Source: an uncultured Clostridia bacterium
GTDB lineage: Bacteria; Bacillota; Clostridia; Christensenellales; UBA1242
NCBI GenBank assembly: GCA_944350085.1
Contig: CALVNY010000015.1
Coordinates: 1-44,372 of the forward strand
Direction: 5' to 3'
DNA length: 44,372 bases
The position numbers and the translations under genes are program-made. This document shows, piece after piece, positions 24,109 through 36,500 of this stretch. Position 1 is the stretch's first letter, and every line of letters begins with the position of its first letter. Under the pieces are notes generated by a model. The model was given only the letters and a program-made list of their open reading frames with translations, did no database searches and was not told the DNA's origin.

Positions 24109-25416
24109 TTATCCAACTATTGATGCAATATCCTTGTTTTCACTATCAATTTTTTTAATTTCATCTTTTTTCAAAATTTCTTCAATAGGTTTGGTTGTTA
24201 TAATCGGTTCTGCATCACTAGTTATACAATCTTTCGTTATTGTAATTTTTACAATGCTTTTATCACTAGGAACTTTAAACATAAGTTTTAACATATGTTC
24301 TTCCAAAATAGTTCTAAGTCCCCTTGCACCCGTTTTAAGTTTAATAGATTTTTTTGCAATCTCTCTAATTGCTTCATCTTCAAAGTCTAAATCAACGCCA
24401 TCCATTTTAAATAACGCTTTATATTGCTTAATTATGCTGTTTTTAGGTTTAACCATTATTTGCACTAGTGCATCTTCATTTAAATCATTTAATCCAACAA
24501 CTATTGGAAGCCTTCCAACAAACTCTGGAATTAAACCAAATTTTATTAAATCTTGTGGTTGAATGTCTTTAATCATTTCATAATTATTTTCGTTTTTAGA
24601 TTTAACTTCACTATTAAACCCTAAACCATTTGTGTTTTTACGCTTTGAAATAATATCATTTAAGCCAACAAATGCACCACCACAAATAAACAAAATGTTG
24701 GTTGTGTCTATTTTCAAAAGTTCTTGATGTGGGTGTTTTCTTCCACCTTGTGGCGGAACACTAGCCTCAGTGCTTTCTAAAATTTTAAGCAATGCTTGTT
24801 GAACACCTTCGCCACTAACATCTCTTGTTATGCTTCTATTTTCGCTTTTTTTGGTTATTTTATCAATTTCGTCAATATAAATTATGCCCCTTTCGGCTAG
24901 TTTGATATCATCATCTGCAGCCTGAATCAATTTAAGCAAAATATTTTCAACATCTTCACCAACATATCCTGCCTCTGTTAAAGTGGTGGCATCTGCTTGT
25001 GCAAAAGGAACATTTAAAATTTTAGCAAGTGTTTTTGCAAGTAGTGTTTTTCCACTTCCTGTTGGGCCTATCATTAAAACATTGCTTTTGTCTATGTCAA
25101 TGATGTCTGCTTTTTTATTTTTTCTAGCCATAAGATTATAGTTTATCCTTTTATAATGGTTGTAAACTGCAACACTTAAAACTCTTTTTGCTTCGTCTTG
25201 ACCTACAACATACTCATCTAAAACCTTTTTTATTTCCTCAGGTGTTTTTAAATCAACCAAGCCTAAATCTTGATAATTAAATTCTTTAAGCATTTCACTT
25301 GCAATTGCAATACATTCATCGCAAATAAAACTTTCATTGTCAGGGCTTGAAATTAATTTAACTTGAATTGCATCTTTTCCACAAAAAGAACATTTTTTAA
25401 TATTTTCTGGTTTCAT
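24109..25416 (-). CDS. clpX: ATP-dependent Clp protease ATP-binding subunit ClpX
   Basis: A 435-residue AAA+ unfoldase. The N-terminal zinc-binding domain has CSFCGK and CDEC (residues 9-36). Walker A is GPTGSGKT near 117, Walker B IIYIDEID near 183, the RKH pore loop lies in GGRKHPHQE near 227, and the ClpP-docking loop reads GLGF near 265 (IGF in E. coli). Sensor 2 is in TGARGLR. It feeds substrates into ClpP, encoded just upstream with a terminator between. Usual length for the family. Confidence 0.98.
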   Translation of the reverse strand: MKPENIKKCSFCGKDAIQVKLISSPDNESFICDECIAIASEMLKEFNYQDLGLVDLKTPEEIKKVLDEYVVGQDEAKRVLSVAVYNHYKRINYNLMARKNKKADIIDIDKSNVLMIGPTGSGKTLLAKTLAKILNVPFAQADATTLTEAGYVGEDVENILLKLIQAADDDIKLAERGIIYIDEIDKITKKSENRSITRDVSGEGVQQALLKILESTEASVPPQGGRKHPHQELLKIDTTNILFICGGAFVGLNDIISKRKNTNGLGFNSEVKSKNENNYEMIKDIQPQDLIKFGLIPEFVGRLPIVVGLNDLNEDALVQIMVKPKNSIIKQYKALFKMDGVDLDFEDEAIREIAKKSIKLKTGARGLRTILEEHMLKLMFKVPSDKSIVKITITKDCITSDAEPIITTKPIEEILKKDEIKKIDSENKDIASIVG

Positions 25417-25494
25417 TTTAACTCCATTTCATTTATTATAATTTTCAAAATAAGTAGTTTTAAAACATCAAATTTAATCATCATTATAAAAAAC

Positions 25495-25522
25495 AAAGTT
25501 CCGTAAAATTTTACGGAACTTT
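25495..25522 (-). terminator. clpP terminator
   Basis: AAAGTTCCGTAAAA/TTTTACGGAACTTT, a perfect 14-bp stem, 6 bases past the clpP stop. Confidence 0.85.
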
Positions 25523-25528
25523 TTAGCA

Positions 25529-26107
25529 TTAGCGCGTAGTTAATACTTTATCAATAATTCCGTATTTTTTTGCTTCTTCACTACTCATAAAGTAATCTCT
25601 TTCGACATCTGTTGCTATTTTTTCTTTTGTTTGACCTGTCATTTCACTAAGCATATCAATCATTTTGTTTTTAGTTTTTTCAATATGTTTTGCACTAATT
25701 AATATGTCGGTTGCTTGACCTTGTGCTCCACCAAGTGGTTGATGAATCATAACCTCACTATTAGGCAAACAATACCTTTTACCTTTTGTTCCTGCACCTA
25801 ATAGAAAAGCAGCCATACTTGCAGCAAGTCCAACACATATTGTGCTAACATCACACTTTATATATTTTATAGTATCGTAAATTGCCATTCCAGCAGTAAC
25901 ACTTCCACCTGGGCTATTTATATACAAACTAATATCTTTGTCTGGATTTTTGCCTTCCAAATAAATTAACTGTGCAACAACTGTGTTTGCCACAGCATCA
26001 TCAATTTCGCCACTTAAAAATATTATCCTATCTTCAAGTAATCTACTATAAATATCGTAACTTCTTTCACCTGTGCTTGTTTGGTCAATAACATAAGGTA
26101 CTAACAT
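25529..26107 (-). CDS. clpP: ATP-dependent Clp protease proteolytic subunit ClpP
   Basis: A 192-residue serine protease that forms the 14-mer barrel. The catalytic triad is Ser97 in GLAASMAAF, His122 in MIHQPLGG and Asp171 in ERDYFMS. Length and sequence are ordinary for the family. It follows tig by 20 bases with AGGAG upstream and shares the tig promoter; a strong terminator separates it from clpX. Confidence 0.98.
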   Translation of the reverse strand: MLVPYVIDQTSTGERSYDIYSRLLEDRIIFLSGEIDDAVANTVVAQLIYLEGKNPDKDISLYINSPGGSVTAGMAIYDTIKYIKCDVSTICVGLAASMAAFLLGAGTKGKRYCLPNSEVMIHQPLGGAQGQATDILISAKHIEKTKNKMIDMLSEMTGQTKEKIATDVERDYFMSSEEAKKYGIIDKVLTTR

Positions 26108-26127
26108 AAATAATTCTCCTATAAAAA

Positions 26128-27402
26128 TTAATTGTTTTCAACTAAGAAATTCATTAATTTATTCATAAGTATATCATTTTTTATGTAATTTAAATGCTCT
26201 GGTGTTAAACTATTTTTGTAATCTTTTATGGTTTTATTGGCAGATTTTGCCATTTCTTTAATTTTTTCATCAACTTCTTTATCAGTTAAATCCAAATTTT
26301 CTTTCTTAATGATTTCTTGCAATGCAAGTCTAATTTTAACACTCTTTAAAGCGTCTTTTTTTCTTTCTTTTCTAATTTCTTCAACAGTTTTTCCTATGTA
26401 TTTTGCATAGTCTTCCAATTTTAAACCTTGATACATTAATCTATATTCAAGGTCTTTTAACATACCATCAAGTTCTGTTTCAACCATTGCATTTGGAACT
26501 TCAACTTCCATATTTTCAACAATTTTGTCTAGAATTTCATTTTCTAATTCAATTCTAATGTGTTCTTTCATATGTTCTTCTAAATGTTTCTTTATGTCTG
26601 CTTTGTATTCTTCCAATGTTTCAAATTCACTAACATCGCTTGCAAAGGAATCATCAAGTTCTGGCAAAATCTTTTCTTTAACAGAATTTACTTTAACTTT
26701 AAACACAGCATTTTTGCCTTTTAGTTCTTCTGCATGATAATCACTAGGGAAAGTAACCAAAACATCTTTTTCTTCTTTTGCACTAACTCCAATTAATTGG
26801 TCTTCAAAGCCTTCAATAAAACTTTTGCTTCCAATTTCTAGGTCATACCCTTCACTTGTTCCGCCATCAAAAGGAACACCATCAATTGAACCAGCAAAAT
26901 CAATGTTTGCAATATCACCTTTTTTTATTGGGCGATTAACTTCTTCAAGCCTTGCATTTTGTTCACGAGCAGTTTTAAGTTCTTTTTCAACATCTTTATC
27001 TGTAACTTCGTGCTTATGTTCTTCAACACCAAATTTTGTGTATTTGTTTAATTTAACTTCAGGTCTAACAACAACTTTTGCAACTAAAACTGCACCATCA
27101 TCACTTACAGACTTAACATCTAAACTTGGATTGTCAACAGGTTCTAGTTCTTTTTCCTTGTTTAAAACTTGTATGTAGTTATTATAAAATGCTTCACTTA
27201 TAGCATCTTCATAAAAGATTGTTGGTCCATACATTTTTTCAATAACTTTTCTTGGGGCTTTACCTTTTCTAAAACCTTCAATATTGTATTTACCTTTATT
27301 TTTATTGTAAGCATTTTCAACTTCTGCTTGCCATTCATTAGCATTTAATGTTATTTCAATTTCAACTTCACTTTTAGGTAATTTTTTTATTTTGTATTCC
27401 AT
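26128..27402 (-). CDS. tig: Trigger factor
   Basis: A 424-residue ribosome-bound chaperone and prolyl isomerase. The ribosome-docking loop reads GFRKGKAP (near residue 44), the FKBP domain spans about 150-245 ([22 protein letters not shown] type, starting at IKKGD), and a helical substrate-holding C-terminal domain follows. It heads the tig-clpP unit, with a SigA promoter about 70-95 bases upstream and AAGGAG before the start. Confidence 0.97.
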   Translation of the reverse strand: MEYKIKKLPKSEVEIEITLNANEWQAEVENAYNKNKGKYNIEGFRKGKAPRKVIEKMYGPTIFYEDAISEAFYNNYIQVLNKEKELEPVDNPSLDVKSVSDDGAVLVAKVVVRPEVKLNKYTKFGVEEHKHEVTDKDVEKELKTAREQNARLEEVNRPIKKGDIANIDFAGSIDGVPFDGGTSEGYDLEIGSKSFIEGFEDQLIGVSAKEEKDVLVTFPSDYHAEELKGKNAVFKVKVNSVKEKILPELDDSFASDVSEFETLEEYKADIKKHLEEHMKEHIRIELENEILDKIVENMEVEVPNAMVETELDGMLKDLEYRLMYQGLKLEDYAKYIGKTVEEIRKERKKDALKSVKIRLALQEIIKKENLDLTDKEVDEKIKEMAKSANKTIKDYKNSLTPEHLNYIKNDILMNKLMNFLVENN

Positions 27403-27467
27403 ATTAACTCCTTAATTTATATTATGAAGCTCAAAAAAAATTTTTAAGCCAACACTTAACAATAAGC

Positions 27468-27496
27468 ATTATAACATATTTATTTTAATTTCTCAA
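27468..27496 (-). promoter_or_regulatory. SigA promoter of tig-clpP
   Basis: Minus-strand TTGAGA (27491-27496) and TATAAT (27468-27473) with a 17-base spacer. Confidence 0.7.
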
Positions 27497-27517
27497 TTAG
27501 TTAAGTTAATTTATAAC

Positions 27518-27549
27518 AAAAAAGATTAGTAAAATTACTAACCTTTTTT
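27518..27549 (-). terminator. Terminator of the small membrane protein gene
   Basis: TTAGTAA/TTACTAA stem flanked by A and T runs, about 10 bases past the stop of the 27559 gene and before the tig promoter. Confidence 0.7.
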
Positions 27550-27558
27550 ATTTTAAAA

Positions 27559-27861
27559 TTAACGCAATATAATAAATACTATAATTAAAATTACTGCAAT
27601 AATCCAACAAATTAAATACCAAATGCTTCTTTTATTCCTTGCATAGAAGAAAGCTGAAATAGAAACAACAACATATGCTAAACATTCTGCAACCATTTGG
27701 AATGCACTTGAAAATGAGTTACTTTTAAAGCAAACTTGAAGTAGCAATGCAATACCAATACAGAAAACAGCAATGTAAGAAATAAAGTTAACTATTCCTC
27801 TAAATGTAATTGTTCTTTTTGTGGTTGTTGTTGAACTGCTAGAAGATTTTTTATTAGCCAT
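27559..27861 (-). CDS. Small membrane protein with three predicted membrane segments
   Basis: A 100-residue protein I do not recognise. A Ser/Thr/Lys-rich cytoplasmic N-terminus (KKSSSSSTTTTKR) leads into three hydrophobic segments at about 21-43, 52-73 and 79-99. The start has GAGGTG upstream. It forms its own unit between tig and rluD, with a terminator. Function unknown. Confidence 0.7.
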   Translation of the reverse strand: MANKKSSSSSTTTTKRTITFRGIVNFISYIAVFCIGIALLLQVCFKSNSFSSAFQMVAECLAYVVVSISAFFYARNKRSIWYLICWIIAVILIIVFIILR

Positions 27862-27997
27862 TTTACACCTCTTAATTTAATTTTACTTTTATGTTATAGC
27901 ACATAATTGATTATAAGTAAATTATTTTATTGTTTTTTATGTCTATTTTATTCATAATCATAATAAATAAATTGAAAATTTAATAAAAGTTAAAATA

Positions 27998-28915
27998 TTA
28001 ATTTAAACCATTTAAAACATTTTTAAAATAAATTGGCAAATCGATTTCAAACTTCATTAATTGTTTAGTAGTTGGGTGTGTAAATTCAAGTTTATATGAA
28101 TGAAGAAGTTGCCCACTTAACTTAAATTTACAAGGGTTGCTATTATAAAGTTTGTCGCCAACTATTGGGTGATTTATATATGCACTATGAACCCTTATTT
28201 GATGAGTTCTACCTGTTTTTAATTCCCACTCAATCAAACTATATCCAACATATTTTGTTAATACTTTATAATGACTTTCACTATATTTCCCCTCATTGTT
28301 TGTGCTAACCATATATTTTAATCTGTTTTTATTGTCACGTAATAAATAGTTTGAAATTACACCAGTCATTTCTTTTGGAGTTCCATCATGCAATGCCAAA
28401 TAAAATCTTTTGCACTCCTTAGTTTGAATTTGCCTGCTTAATTCAACATGTGCCTTATCATTTTTTGCAACCACCATAAGCCCAGATGTGTCCTTGTCAA
28501 GCCTATGCACAATTCCTGGTCTTATTACGCCATTAATACCACTTAAATTTTTAACATTATACAAAAGAGCATTAACAAGTGTCCCATTGTAATTGCCCAC
28601 TGCTGGATGAACAACCATGCCCTGAGGCTTATTTATAACAAGCAAATCATCATCTTCATAAACAATATCTAGTTTAATATTTTCAGGTGTTAAATCCATA
28701 GTTTTGGGTGGTGAATATTTTATAAAAACATTGTCGTTTTCTTTTAACACAAACCCCGATTTAACTTTTTTGTTATTAACTAAAACATTTCCATTTTCAA
28801 TTTCACCTTTAAAATGTGAACGAGTAAATTCTGGATTAATTTTTGTTAAAAAAACATCTAATCTTAGCCCAGCATATTCTTTTGTAATTACTAAATTTTT
28901 ATCTTTGTTTTCCAT
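27998..28915 (-). CDS. rluD: Pseudouridine synthase, RluD type with S4 domain
   Basis: A 305-residue RluA-family pseudouridine synthase. An S4 RNA-binding domain occupies about residues 15-70 (RLDVFLTK, VNNKKVKSGF), and the catalytic domain carries GIVHRLDKDTSGLMV with the nucleophile Asp140. GRTHQIRVH follows. It probably modifies 23S rRNA like RluD, though the exact site cannot be read from sequence. It follows lspA by 11 bases; lspA-rluD is a common pair in Firmicutes. Confidence 0.92.
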   Translation of the reverse strand: MENKDKNLVITKEYAGLRLDVFLTKINPEFTRSHFKGEIENGNVLVNNKKVKSGFVLKENDNVFIKYSPPKTMDLTPENIKLDIVYEDDDLLVINKPQGMVVHPAVGNYNGTLVNALLYNVKNLSGINGVIRPGIVHRLDKDTSGLMVVAKNDKAHVELSRQIQTKECKRFYLALHDGTPKEMTGVISNYLLRDNKNRLKYMVSTNNEGKYSESHYKVLTKYVGYSLIEWELKTGRTHQIRVHSAYINHPIVGDKLYNSNPCKFKLSGQLLHSYKLEFTHPTTKQLMKFEIDLPIYFKNVLNGLN

Positions 28916-28926
28916 AATTATCCTTG

Positions 28927-29466
28927 TTAACTTGGTTTTTTTGTGTTGTTAAATGGTGCATCTTTTTGTTTATCTTCTTTAAACATAAAAAATACAATGT
29001 AAACCATAAAACAAATAACCCCTACCGTTAAAAACATATCCGCAACATTAAACACAGGGAACCAACCAATAAAATTTAAATAAATAAAATCACGAACAAA
29101 TCCAAATGCTATACGGTCAACCATATTGCCAATAGCACCACCAATTATAAAACTAACTCCTAAAAAGTACCACACATTTTTTTTGCCAGAAAACAAATCA
29201 AACAAAATAAATGCCAATAAAAATACAACACTAAAAGTAGCAAGTAAAATGGCATTATTTTCAAACATTCCAAATGCTGCGCCTGTGTTTTTTACATAAA
29301 CAAAACTAATTACATTTTTAATTACACTAATTGGTTCATGTTCCCCTTCAGCAAAATAATTTTGAAAAAAACTTTTAGTTAACAAGTCAACCAAAATAAT
29401 TACACCTGCAATTAGCAATTTAAATATTAAACTAACTATTTTTTGCTTAGTTATCGTTTGTTTCAT
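28927..29466 (-). CDS. lspA: Lipoprotein signal peptidase LspA
   Basis: A 179-residue, four-segment membrane aspartic protease that removes signal peptides from diacylglyceryl-modified prolipoproteins. The catalytic aspartates are Asp117 in GNMVDRI and Asp143 in FNVADMF, and the VKNTGAAFG motif near residue 58 is present. It is followed by rluD in the same unit. No Shine-Dalgarno sequence precedes the ATG; instead a TAATATAAT string ends three to six bases upstream, suggesting a leaderless message. Confidence 0.96.
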   Translation of the reverse strand: MKQTITKQKIVSLIFKLLIAGVIILVDLLTKSFFQNYFAEGEHEPISVIKNVISFVYVKNTGAAFGMFENNAILLATFSVVFLLAFILFDLFSGKKNVWYFLGVSFIIGGAIGNMVDRIAFGFVRDFIYLNFIGWFPVFNVADMFLTVGVICFMVYIVFFMFKEDKQKDAPFNNTKKPS

Positions 29467-29550
29467 ATAATTATATTACTATATTTAACAAATTTTAGCA
29501 TCTAAATTAATATGCAAATTTTTAATAAATTTTATTTTATAAACAAAATT

Positions 29551-30354
29551 TTACAAACTTTTAATTAAATTATAAATTTCATAAACAATTTCAATTTCTG
29601 CATTTTTAACTATGTAATTAAGTTGTCCATCTTTTAATAATTTATAAACTAATGCGTCTAAAATTTCTGCAACATAAACATAAGTGTTGCTTATTTTTGT
29701 TATATAATCTAAATTTAGGCTTGCATTGATTGCATTTAATTCATTTATTATAATTTTGCACTCACTTTTATAGCCATTAACCAAACTTCCACCCTGAATA
29801 AAAGTTATGTTTTTTGTGTCAATGTTAATTGCCATATTGTATAAGTCTTCATATAAAGAATACAGTCTATTTAAAGAATTTTGTATTTTCTTTTTATCAT
29901 TTTTAGAAAGTTGCGACGCATCAAGTTTAATATTTGGTATTTTAATTTCTAAAACATCAACACTATAATTGCTTGTACTAAGTCCATCAACTATGGTGTT
30001 TGTATCTTCAATTGTGCTATATATGTTTGCCACAACATAAAAAGTGTTGTTTTCTTCCCAAACATAACCACCTGCCCCAAGTATGCTAACCCCACCAGCA
30101 ATGTTGAATGCCTGAAATTTGTCTTCACTTTTTCCCATTGTAACAGCATAAAGTGACTTTTCTTCAATTTTTATGCTGTTGCTTTTTATGTATGCAAACG
30201 AAAATTTCCCTGCAGTTAAAGCAGTACTTAAAATATCTGCCAAAAAAACCACTAATGCTAAACTTAACACAAACAAAATAAAAACACTTAATTTTTTTAA
30301 AAAATGTTTCTTTCTTTTTTTTATAACAATGTCACTGCTAAAATTTTTTGTCAT
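29551..30354 (-). CDS. Membrane-anchored protein with SPOR-like domain
   Basis: A protein of about 267 residues with a basic N-terminus, one membrane segment (about residues 20-42 from the chosen start), an external domain that begins LYAVTMGKSEDKFQAF and continues ILGAGGYVWEENNTFYVV, then a helical C-terminal half. The first external part has the SPOR-domain pattern (aromatic start, G near the turn, G-A-x-x-Y, then Y-V-V), so it may bind peptidoglycan at septa or spores. The start is uncertain: AGGGAG directly abuts a TTG at 30372, and the ATG at 30354 is 18 bases away from it. It stands alone, divergent from groES. Confidence 0.5.
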   Translation of the reverse strand: MTKNFSSDIVIKKRKKHFLKKLSVFILFVLSLALVVFLADILSTALTAGKFSFAYIKSNSIKIEEKSLYAVTMGKSEDKFQAFNIAGGVSILGAGGYVWEENNTFYVVANIYSTIEDTNTIVDGLSTSNYSVDVLEIKIPNIKLDASQLSKNDKKKIQNSLNRLYSLYEDLYNMAINIDTKNITFIQGGSLVNGYKSECKIIINELNAINASLNLDYITKISNTYVYVAEILDALVYKLLKDGQLNYIVKNAEIEIVYEIYNLIKSL

Positions 30355-30576
30355 AAAATTTGTTTTGGTCAACTCCCTAAAATTAAAATATGAGTATAGT
30401 AAATTTTATTATTTATAAACTTAAATTAGACCAAAAACAAAACTGTGGCAAAAATTTGAAATTCGTGCATAATTTTTAAATTAATAAATTATTTTTCATT
30501 TTACGCCATTATACTGCTACTTTGCATAATTAATTTAAGTATATAATAAAATAACATTTTAAAAAAGGAGTAATGT

Positions 30577-30861
30577 ATGACAATCAAACCAATTCTTGAC
30601 CGTGTGTTAATTGAACCAAAACGAAAGGAAAATGAAACCAAAAGTGGAATAATTTTAAATGCTTCCAGCACCGAAAGGCCTGAACTAGGAATAGTTGTAG
30701 CACTTGGAAGTGGCAAAACTTGTGAAAACGAAACTATTGATTTTGAACTAAAAATAAATGACAAGGTTTTGTTTAACAAATATGCTGGAACAGAAATAAG
30801 TTTATATGGTAAAGATTATTTAATTTTAAAATACTGCGACATTTTAGCAGTTATAGAATAA
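30577..30861 (+). CDS. groES: Co-chaperonin GroES
   Basis: A 94-residue GroES cap subunit of the chaperonin. Typical family stretches include IKPILDRVLIEP at the start, a mobile loop of the form KRKENETKSGIIL (residues about 17-33) that docks on GroEL, and KVLFNKYAGTEI. AAAGGAG precedes the start. groEL follows by 9 bases. No CIRCE element (inverted repeat for HrcA) is visible in the 200-base upstream region, which is unusual for a Firmicute groESL operon. Confidence 0.96.
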   Translation: MTIKPILDRVLIEPKRKENETKSGIILNASSTERPELGIVVALGSGKTCENETIDFELKINDKVLFNKYAGTEISLYGKDYLILKYCDILAVIE

Positions 30862-32493
<1,632 letters not shown>

Positions 32494-32654
32494 ACTTAAA
32501 AAATCATTACAAAAACTAATTAATATTAAGTATTTAATATGTAAATTATAATTTAACAATTTTGCTTAAAAAATTAGATATTTGATTGTTTTTAAAACGA
32601 AATAAATTTTGATTATATAAACAATAAATTAATAATTTAATTTATTTAATTAAT

Positions 32655-32688
32655 AAAAAAGTCACTATATTAATAGTGACTTTTTTTT
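32655..32688. terminator. Bidirectional terminator between groEL and the RluA-family gene
   Basis: GTCACTA/TAGTGAC stem flanked by A and T runs on both sides. It overlaps the stop of the minus-strand gene and lies about 160 bases after groEL, so it may serve both. Confidence 0.75.
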
Positions 32689-33376
32689 AAATTTCTAACT
32701 CTTTCATAATGGAACTAGCAAATGTTTTCCAAGGTAGATTGTCAACTGGTGGACAAACCTTAAATGTTAAAATTTGTTTTGTAGTTGGATGTTCAAACTT
32801 TAACACACTTGAATATAATGCAATATTTTTCTTAGGATGTGCACCATATTTTGCATCACCATATATTGGCAACTTTATGTTGCTTAATTGAACTCTAATT
32901 TGATGGCTTCTACCTGTTTGCAAATTAACTTTAAGCAATGAAAATTTGTCGTTACTAGATAGCAATTCGTAACTTAGTTTTGCTTCCTTTGCCCCATCAA
33001 CAGGTGCAGGAACAACCTTAACCCTATTTTCTTTTGGATTCTTTTTTAAATAATTAAAAAGTTCTGCATGTGGTTCAACTGGAGTGCCTTCAACAACGCA
33101 AAGGTATGTTTTTTGCATTGTTCCATTTTTTATTTGTTCACTAAGCCTGCCTGCAGCCTTTGATGTTTTTGCAAAAACCAAAACACCACCTGTTGGTCTG
33201 TCAAGCCTATGAACTAAGCCAACATACACTTCACCCGGCTTATTATACTTTTCTTTTATATATTCTTTAACCATGGTTAATAAATCTTTGTCGCCACTTG
33301 AATCACTTTGTGTGGGAATATTTTGTGGTTTGTTTACAACAATTATATGATTGTCTTCAAATAAAATATCTAACAT
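32687..33376 (-). CDS. Pseudouridine synthase, RluA family, no S4 domain
   Basis: A 229-residue RluA-family pseudouridine synthase consisting of the catalytic domain only. LVHRLDRPTGGVLVFAK carries the nucleophile Asp59, and GRSHQIRVQ follows near 166. Compared with the gene at 27998 it lacks the S4 domain, like the YlyB/YqcB-type and RluC-short branch; the target may be tRNA or rRNA. The ATG at 33376 is chosen because AAAGGA lies about eight bases upstream. It lies downstream of ileS with its own ribosome binding site. Confidence 0.88.
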   Translation of the reverse strand: MLDILFEDNHIIVVNKPQNIPTQSDSSGDKDLLTMVKEYIKEKYNKPGEVYVGLVHRLDRPTGGVLVFAKTSKAAGRLSEQIKNGTMQKTYLCVVEGTPVEPHAELFNYLKKNPKENRVKVVPAPVDGAKEAKLSYELLSSNDKFSLLKVNLQTGRSHQIRVQLSNIKLPIYGDAKYGAHPKKNIALYSSVLKFEHPTTKQILTFKVCPPVDNLPWKTFASSIMKELEI

Positions 33377-33477
33377 AATTTTTCCTTTCAGTTTTATAAA
33401 TTTATTATACATTAATTTTTATTAATAGTAAAGAAATTAAAATACACCTTACCATTTTATGATAGACAAAAATAAAA

Positions 33478-33500
33478 AAAGTAAGCTTATTGCTTACTTT
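33478..33500 (-). terminator. ileS terminator
   Basis: AAAGTAAGC/GCTTACTTT stem with T run on the minus strand, two bases past the ileS stop codon. Confidence 0.75.
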
Positions 33501-33501
33501 T

Positions 33502-36500
33502 TTATATTCCTTTTAATGAAATTGTAACTTCTTTATCTGACACGGTTAAAGTTTTTTCAATGTCTGCTTCAAATTTAAATTCATTAAACTTTTCAGCCAA
33601 AACTTCTTGTTTTATTTTGTCTGCATATTTAGAAATTACTTTAACAACATCTTCATCTTTTGAAACAATGTTTAAATAAACTCTTTGTTCAATATTAAAG
33701 TTTGCTTCCTTTCTTAATATTTGTGCATTTCTTATAATTTCACGAAGTAATCCTTCCAAAACCAAATCTTCGGTTAATGTTATATCAAGAACAACAGTTA
33801 AGTCATTTTCCTTTGCAACAATAAATTCTGGTTTGCTTTTGCTGTTTTTAATAAATATGTCGCTTTTTAATAGTCCAAATGGGAACACATCAACCATACC
33901 CATGTTGTAACCTTCAACAAACTTTGCTTGTTTTTCTTCGTTTGCTTCTTCCAAAATTTTCTTTAATTCTTGAACTTTTTGTTTTAAAACAGCACCAGCA
34001 GTTTTAAAGTTTACAGTTAAATAATAATCATTAAAAGTGTCAACTGTGTCTGTAACAACAGCACTCTTAATATTAACTTCATCTTTTATTATATCAATAA
34101 ATTTATGAACTGCATTAAGTGTGTCTTTGTTTTCAGAAACAACATAAAGTTTGCTTAGTGGTTGTTTTACTTTTAAATTATTTTCGTTTCTAAGTTTTAA
34201 TGCCAAAGTGATAATATTTTGTGCAATTAAACATTGATTTACTAATGCTGGATAATTTTTGCTGTACGCTTCAGTTGGGAAATCTGCTAAGAACACACTA
34301 ATTGGAGCATCTGGTTCAATGCTTCTAACCATATTTTGCCATATATGTTCTGTCATAAATGGAATAATTGGTGCCATAACTTGTGTGATAGATTTTAATG
34401 ATGTGTATAAGCACCAGTATGCAACTAATTTATCTGCTTCATCATCACTTTTCCAAAATCTTCTTCTGTTTGCTCTAATGTAAAAGTTAGTAATGTTGTC
34501 CAACAAATTTTCAAAATCAGAAACTACAACATAACTTTTATTTTCTTCATAATTTTTACGGCTGTTTTTTATAAAATTGTTTGTAATTTCAAGTAACCAT
34601 TTGTCTGTTACTGTCAACAATTTTTCATCAGGCTTAAAATTCAAATTAGGATTATCTATGCACGCATATGTGTTAAAGAATGTATATGCATTCCAAAAAG
34701 CCAACATTCTTCTTCTTGCGTCTTCCCCAAGCGAATAACCAAACCTAATATCACTTGTTATTGGTGCTCCAGCAAACATATATCTTGCACAATCAGCACC
34801 AAGTTTGTTAGCAAAATCATCAAACTTAATCATAAAGCCAGATTTACTAAATCTGCTACCATCTTCTTGAACAACGCTTTCATACCCTACAACTTTTTCG
34901 TAAGGTGCTTTGCCTGTTAATGCAACGCTCATAAATAGCATTGAATAAAACCAAAGCCTAATTTGTTCACGCATTTCAATAACATTTTCTGCTGGGAAAT
35001 TTTGTTCCCAAAATTTTCTGTCTGTAAAATATTTTTTAGTGCTATAAGGTGTAATTCCAGCATCAAGCCAACAATCGCCAACATCTGTAACACGAGTAAC
35101 TTCATTTCCACAATGTGGACATTTGATTTTTATTTCATCAATATATGGTCTATGAATATGTGGCAATTTATCAACAAGTGTTGGGTCAACTGCTAAGTGT
35201 TTTAATTCTTCAATGCTTCCAACAACAGTTAATTCTCCACACTTTTCACAAGGGTAAAATGGCAAAGGAATTCCATAAAATCTACTTCTTGAAATGTTCC
35301 AATCACCCATATTGTTTAGCCAATCAACCATTCTTTTGCCTAAATAATCTGGTTGCCATGTAACTGTTTCGCATGCTTTAATAAGTTTTGGTCTAATTTC
35401 ATCAACTTTTATAAACCAACCATCAATTAATCTAAACACAATTTCGTGTTTACATCTCCAACAAATTGGGTAACTATGTTTAAATTTATGTGTGTAATAT
35501 AGTTTGTTACGCTTTTCAAGTTCATCAAACACAACATCTCTAACTTCTTGTGTTGTATATCCTGACAACACACCAAAATTGTTGTAAATAACTCCATTTT
35601 CATCAATAGGACATATTTCTTTTAAGCCAAGTTTTTTGCCCAACTCAAAATCTTCAACACCACAACCCGGAGCAATGTGCACAGCACCCGTTCCATCTGT
35701 TGCAGAAACATCTTCCCAAGGCACAATTTTATGTTCAAAATTTTGAACTTCAAGTTCATTAAAGCAAGTTTCATAAGACAATCCAACAATTTCGCTACCC
35801 TTAAAAGTTTTAACCACTTCAATCAAATCATCTTTCAAAACTTTAAGTGCTTCTTTGCCAACAATCAAATTTCTTGTGTCGGATTTAACTTTACACTCTA
35901 CATATTCGTTGTCTGGATTTACTGCAACAGCAACATTACTGCTAAGTGTCCAAGGAGTTGTTGTCCAAACCACAATGCACCTATTTTCATTTAAAATTGG
36001 AGCCTTAAAAAATACAGCAATATGTTCAACTTCCTTATAACTTCCGTGCATTTCGTGTTCAGACAAACTAGTTCCACATCTAGGACACCATTGCATTGGT
36101 TTACTAGATTTTGTAATCCAACCATTTTCTTTGCATTTATTTAAGAAATACCAAATGCTTGTTATGTTTTCATCAGTGTTTGTGTAATAACTATTATTCC
36201 AATCCATCCATTGCCCAAGGCGTTTACTTTGTTCTGTTTGGATTGCACTATAAGTTCTAACCCTATCCATACACTTTTCAACAAATTTATCAATGCCATA
36301 TTTAACAATGTCTTTTTTGCTATCAAGCCCTAAATCTTTTTCAACACCAATTTCAACTGGTAGTCCGTGCGCATCAAAACCATTTTGATAGTGTGCACTA
36401 TAACCATCCATAGACTTAAATCTTAAATATGTGTCTTTAAGTGTTCTACCCCAAACATGATGAATACCCATTGGATAATTTGCTGTTATTGGTCCATCTA

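Noticed and set aside
30373..30576. CIRCE operator for HrcA ahead of groES
   Set aside because: No TTAGCACTC-N9-GAGTGCTAA or close variant is present on either strand.
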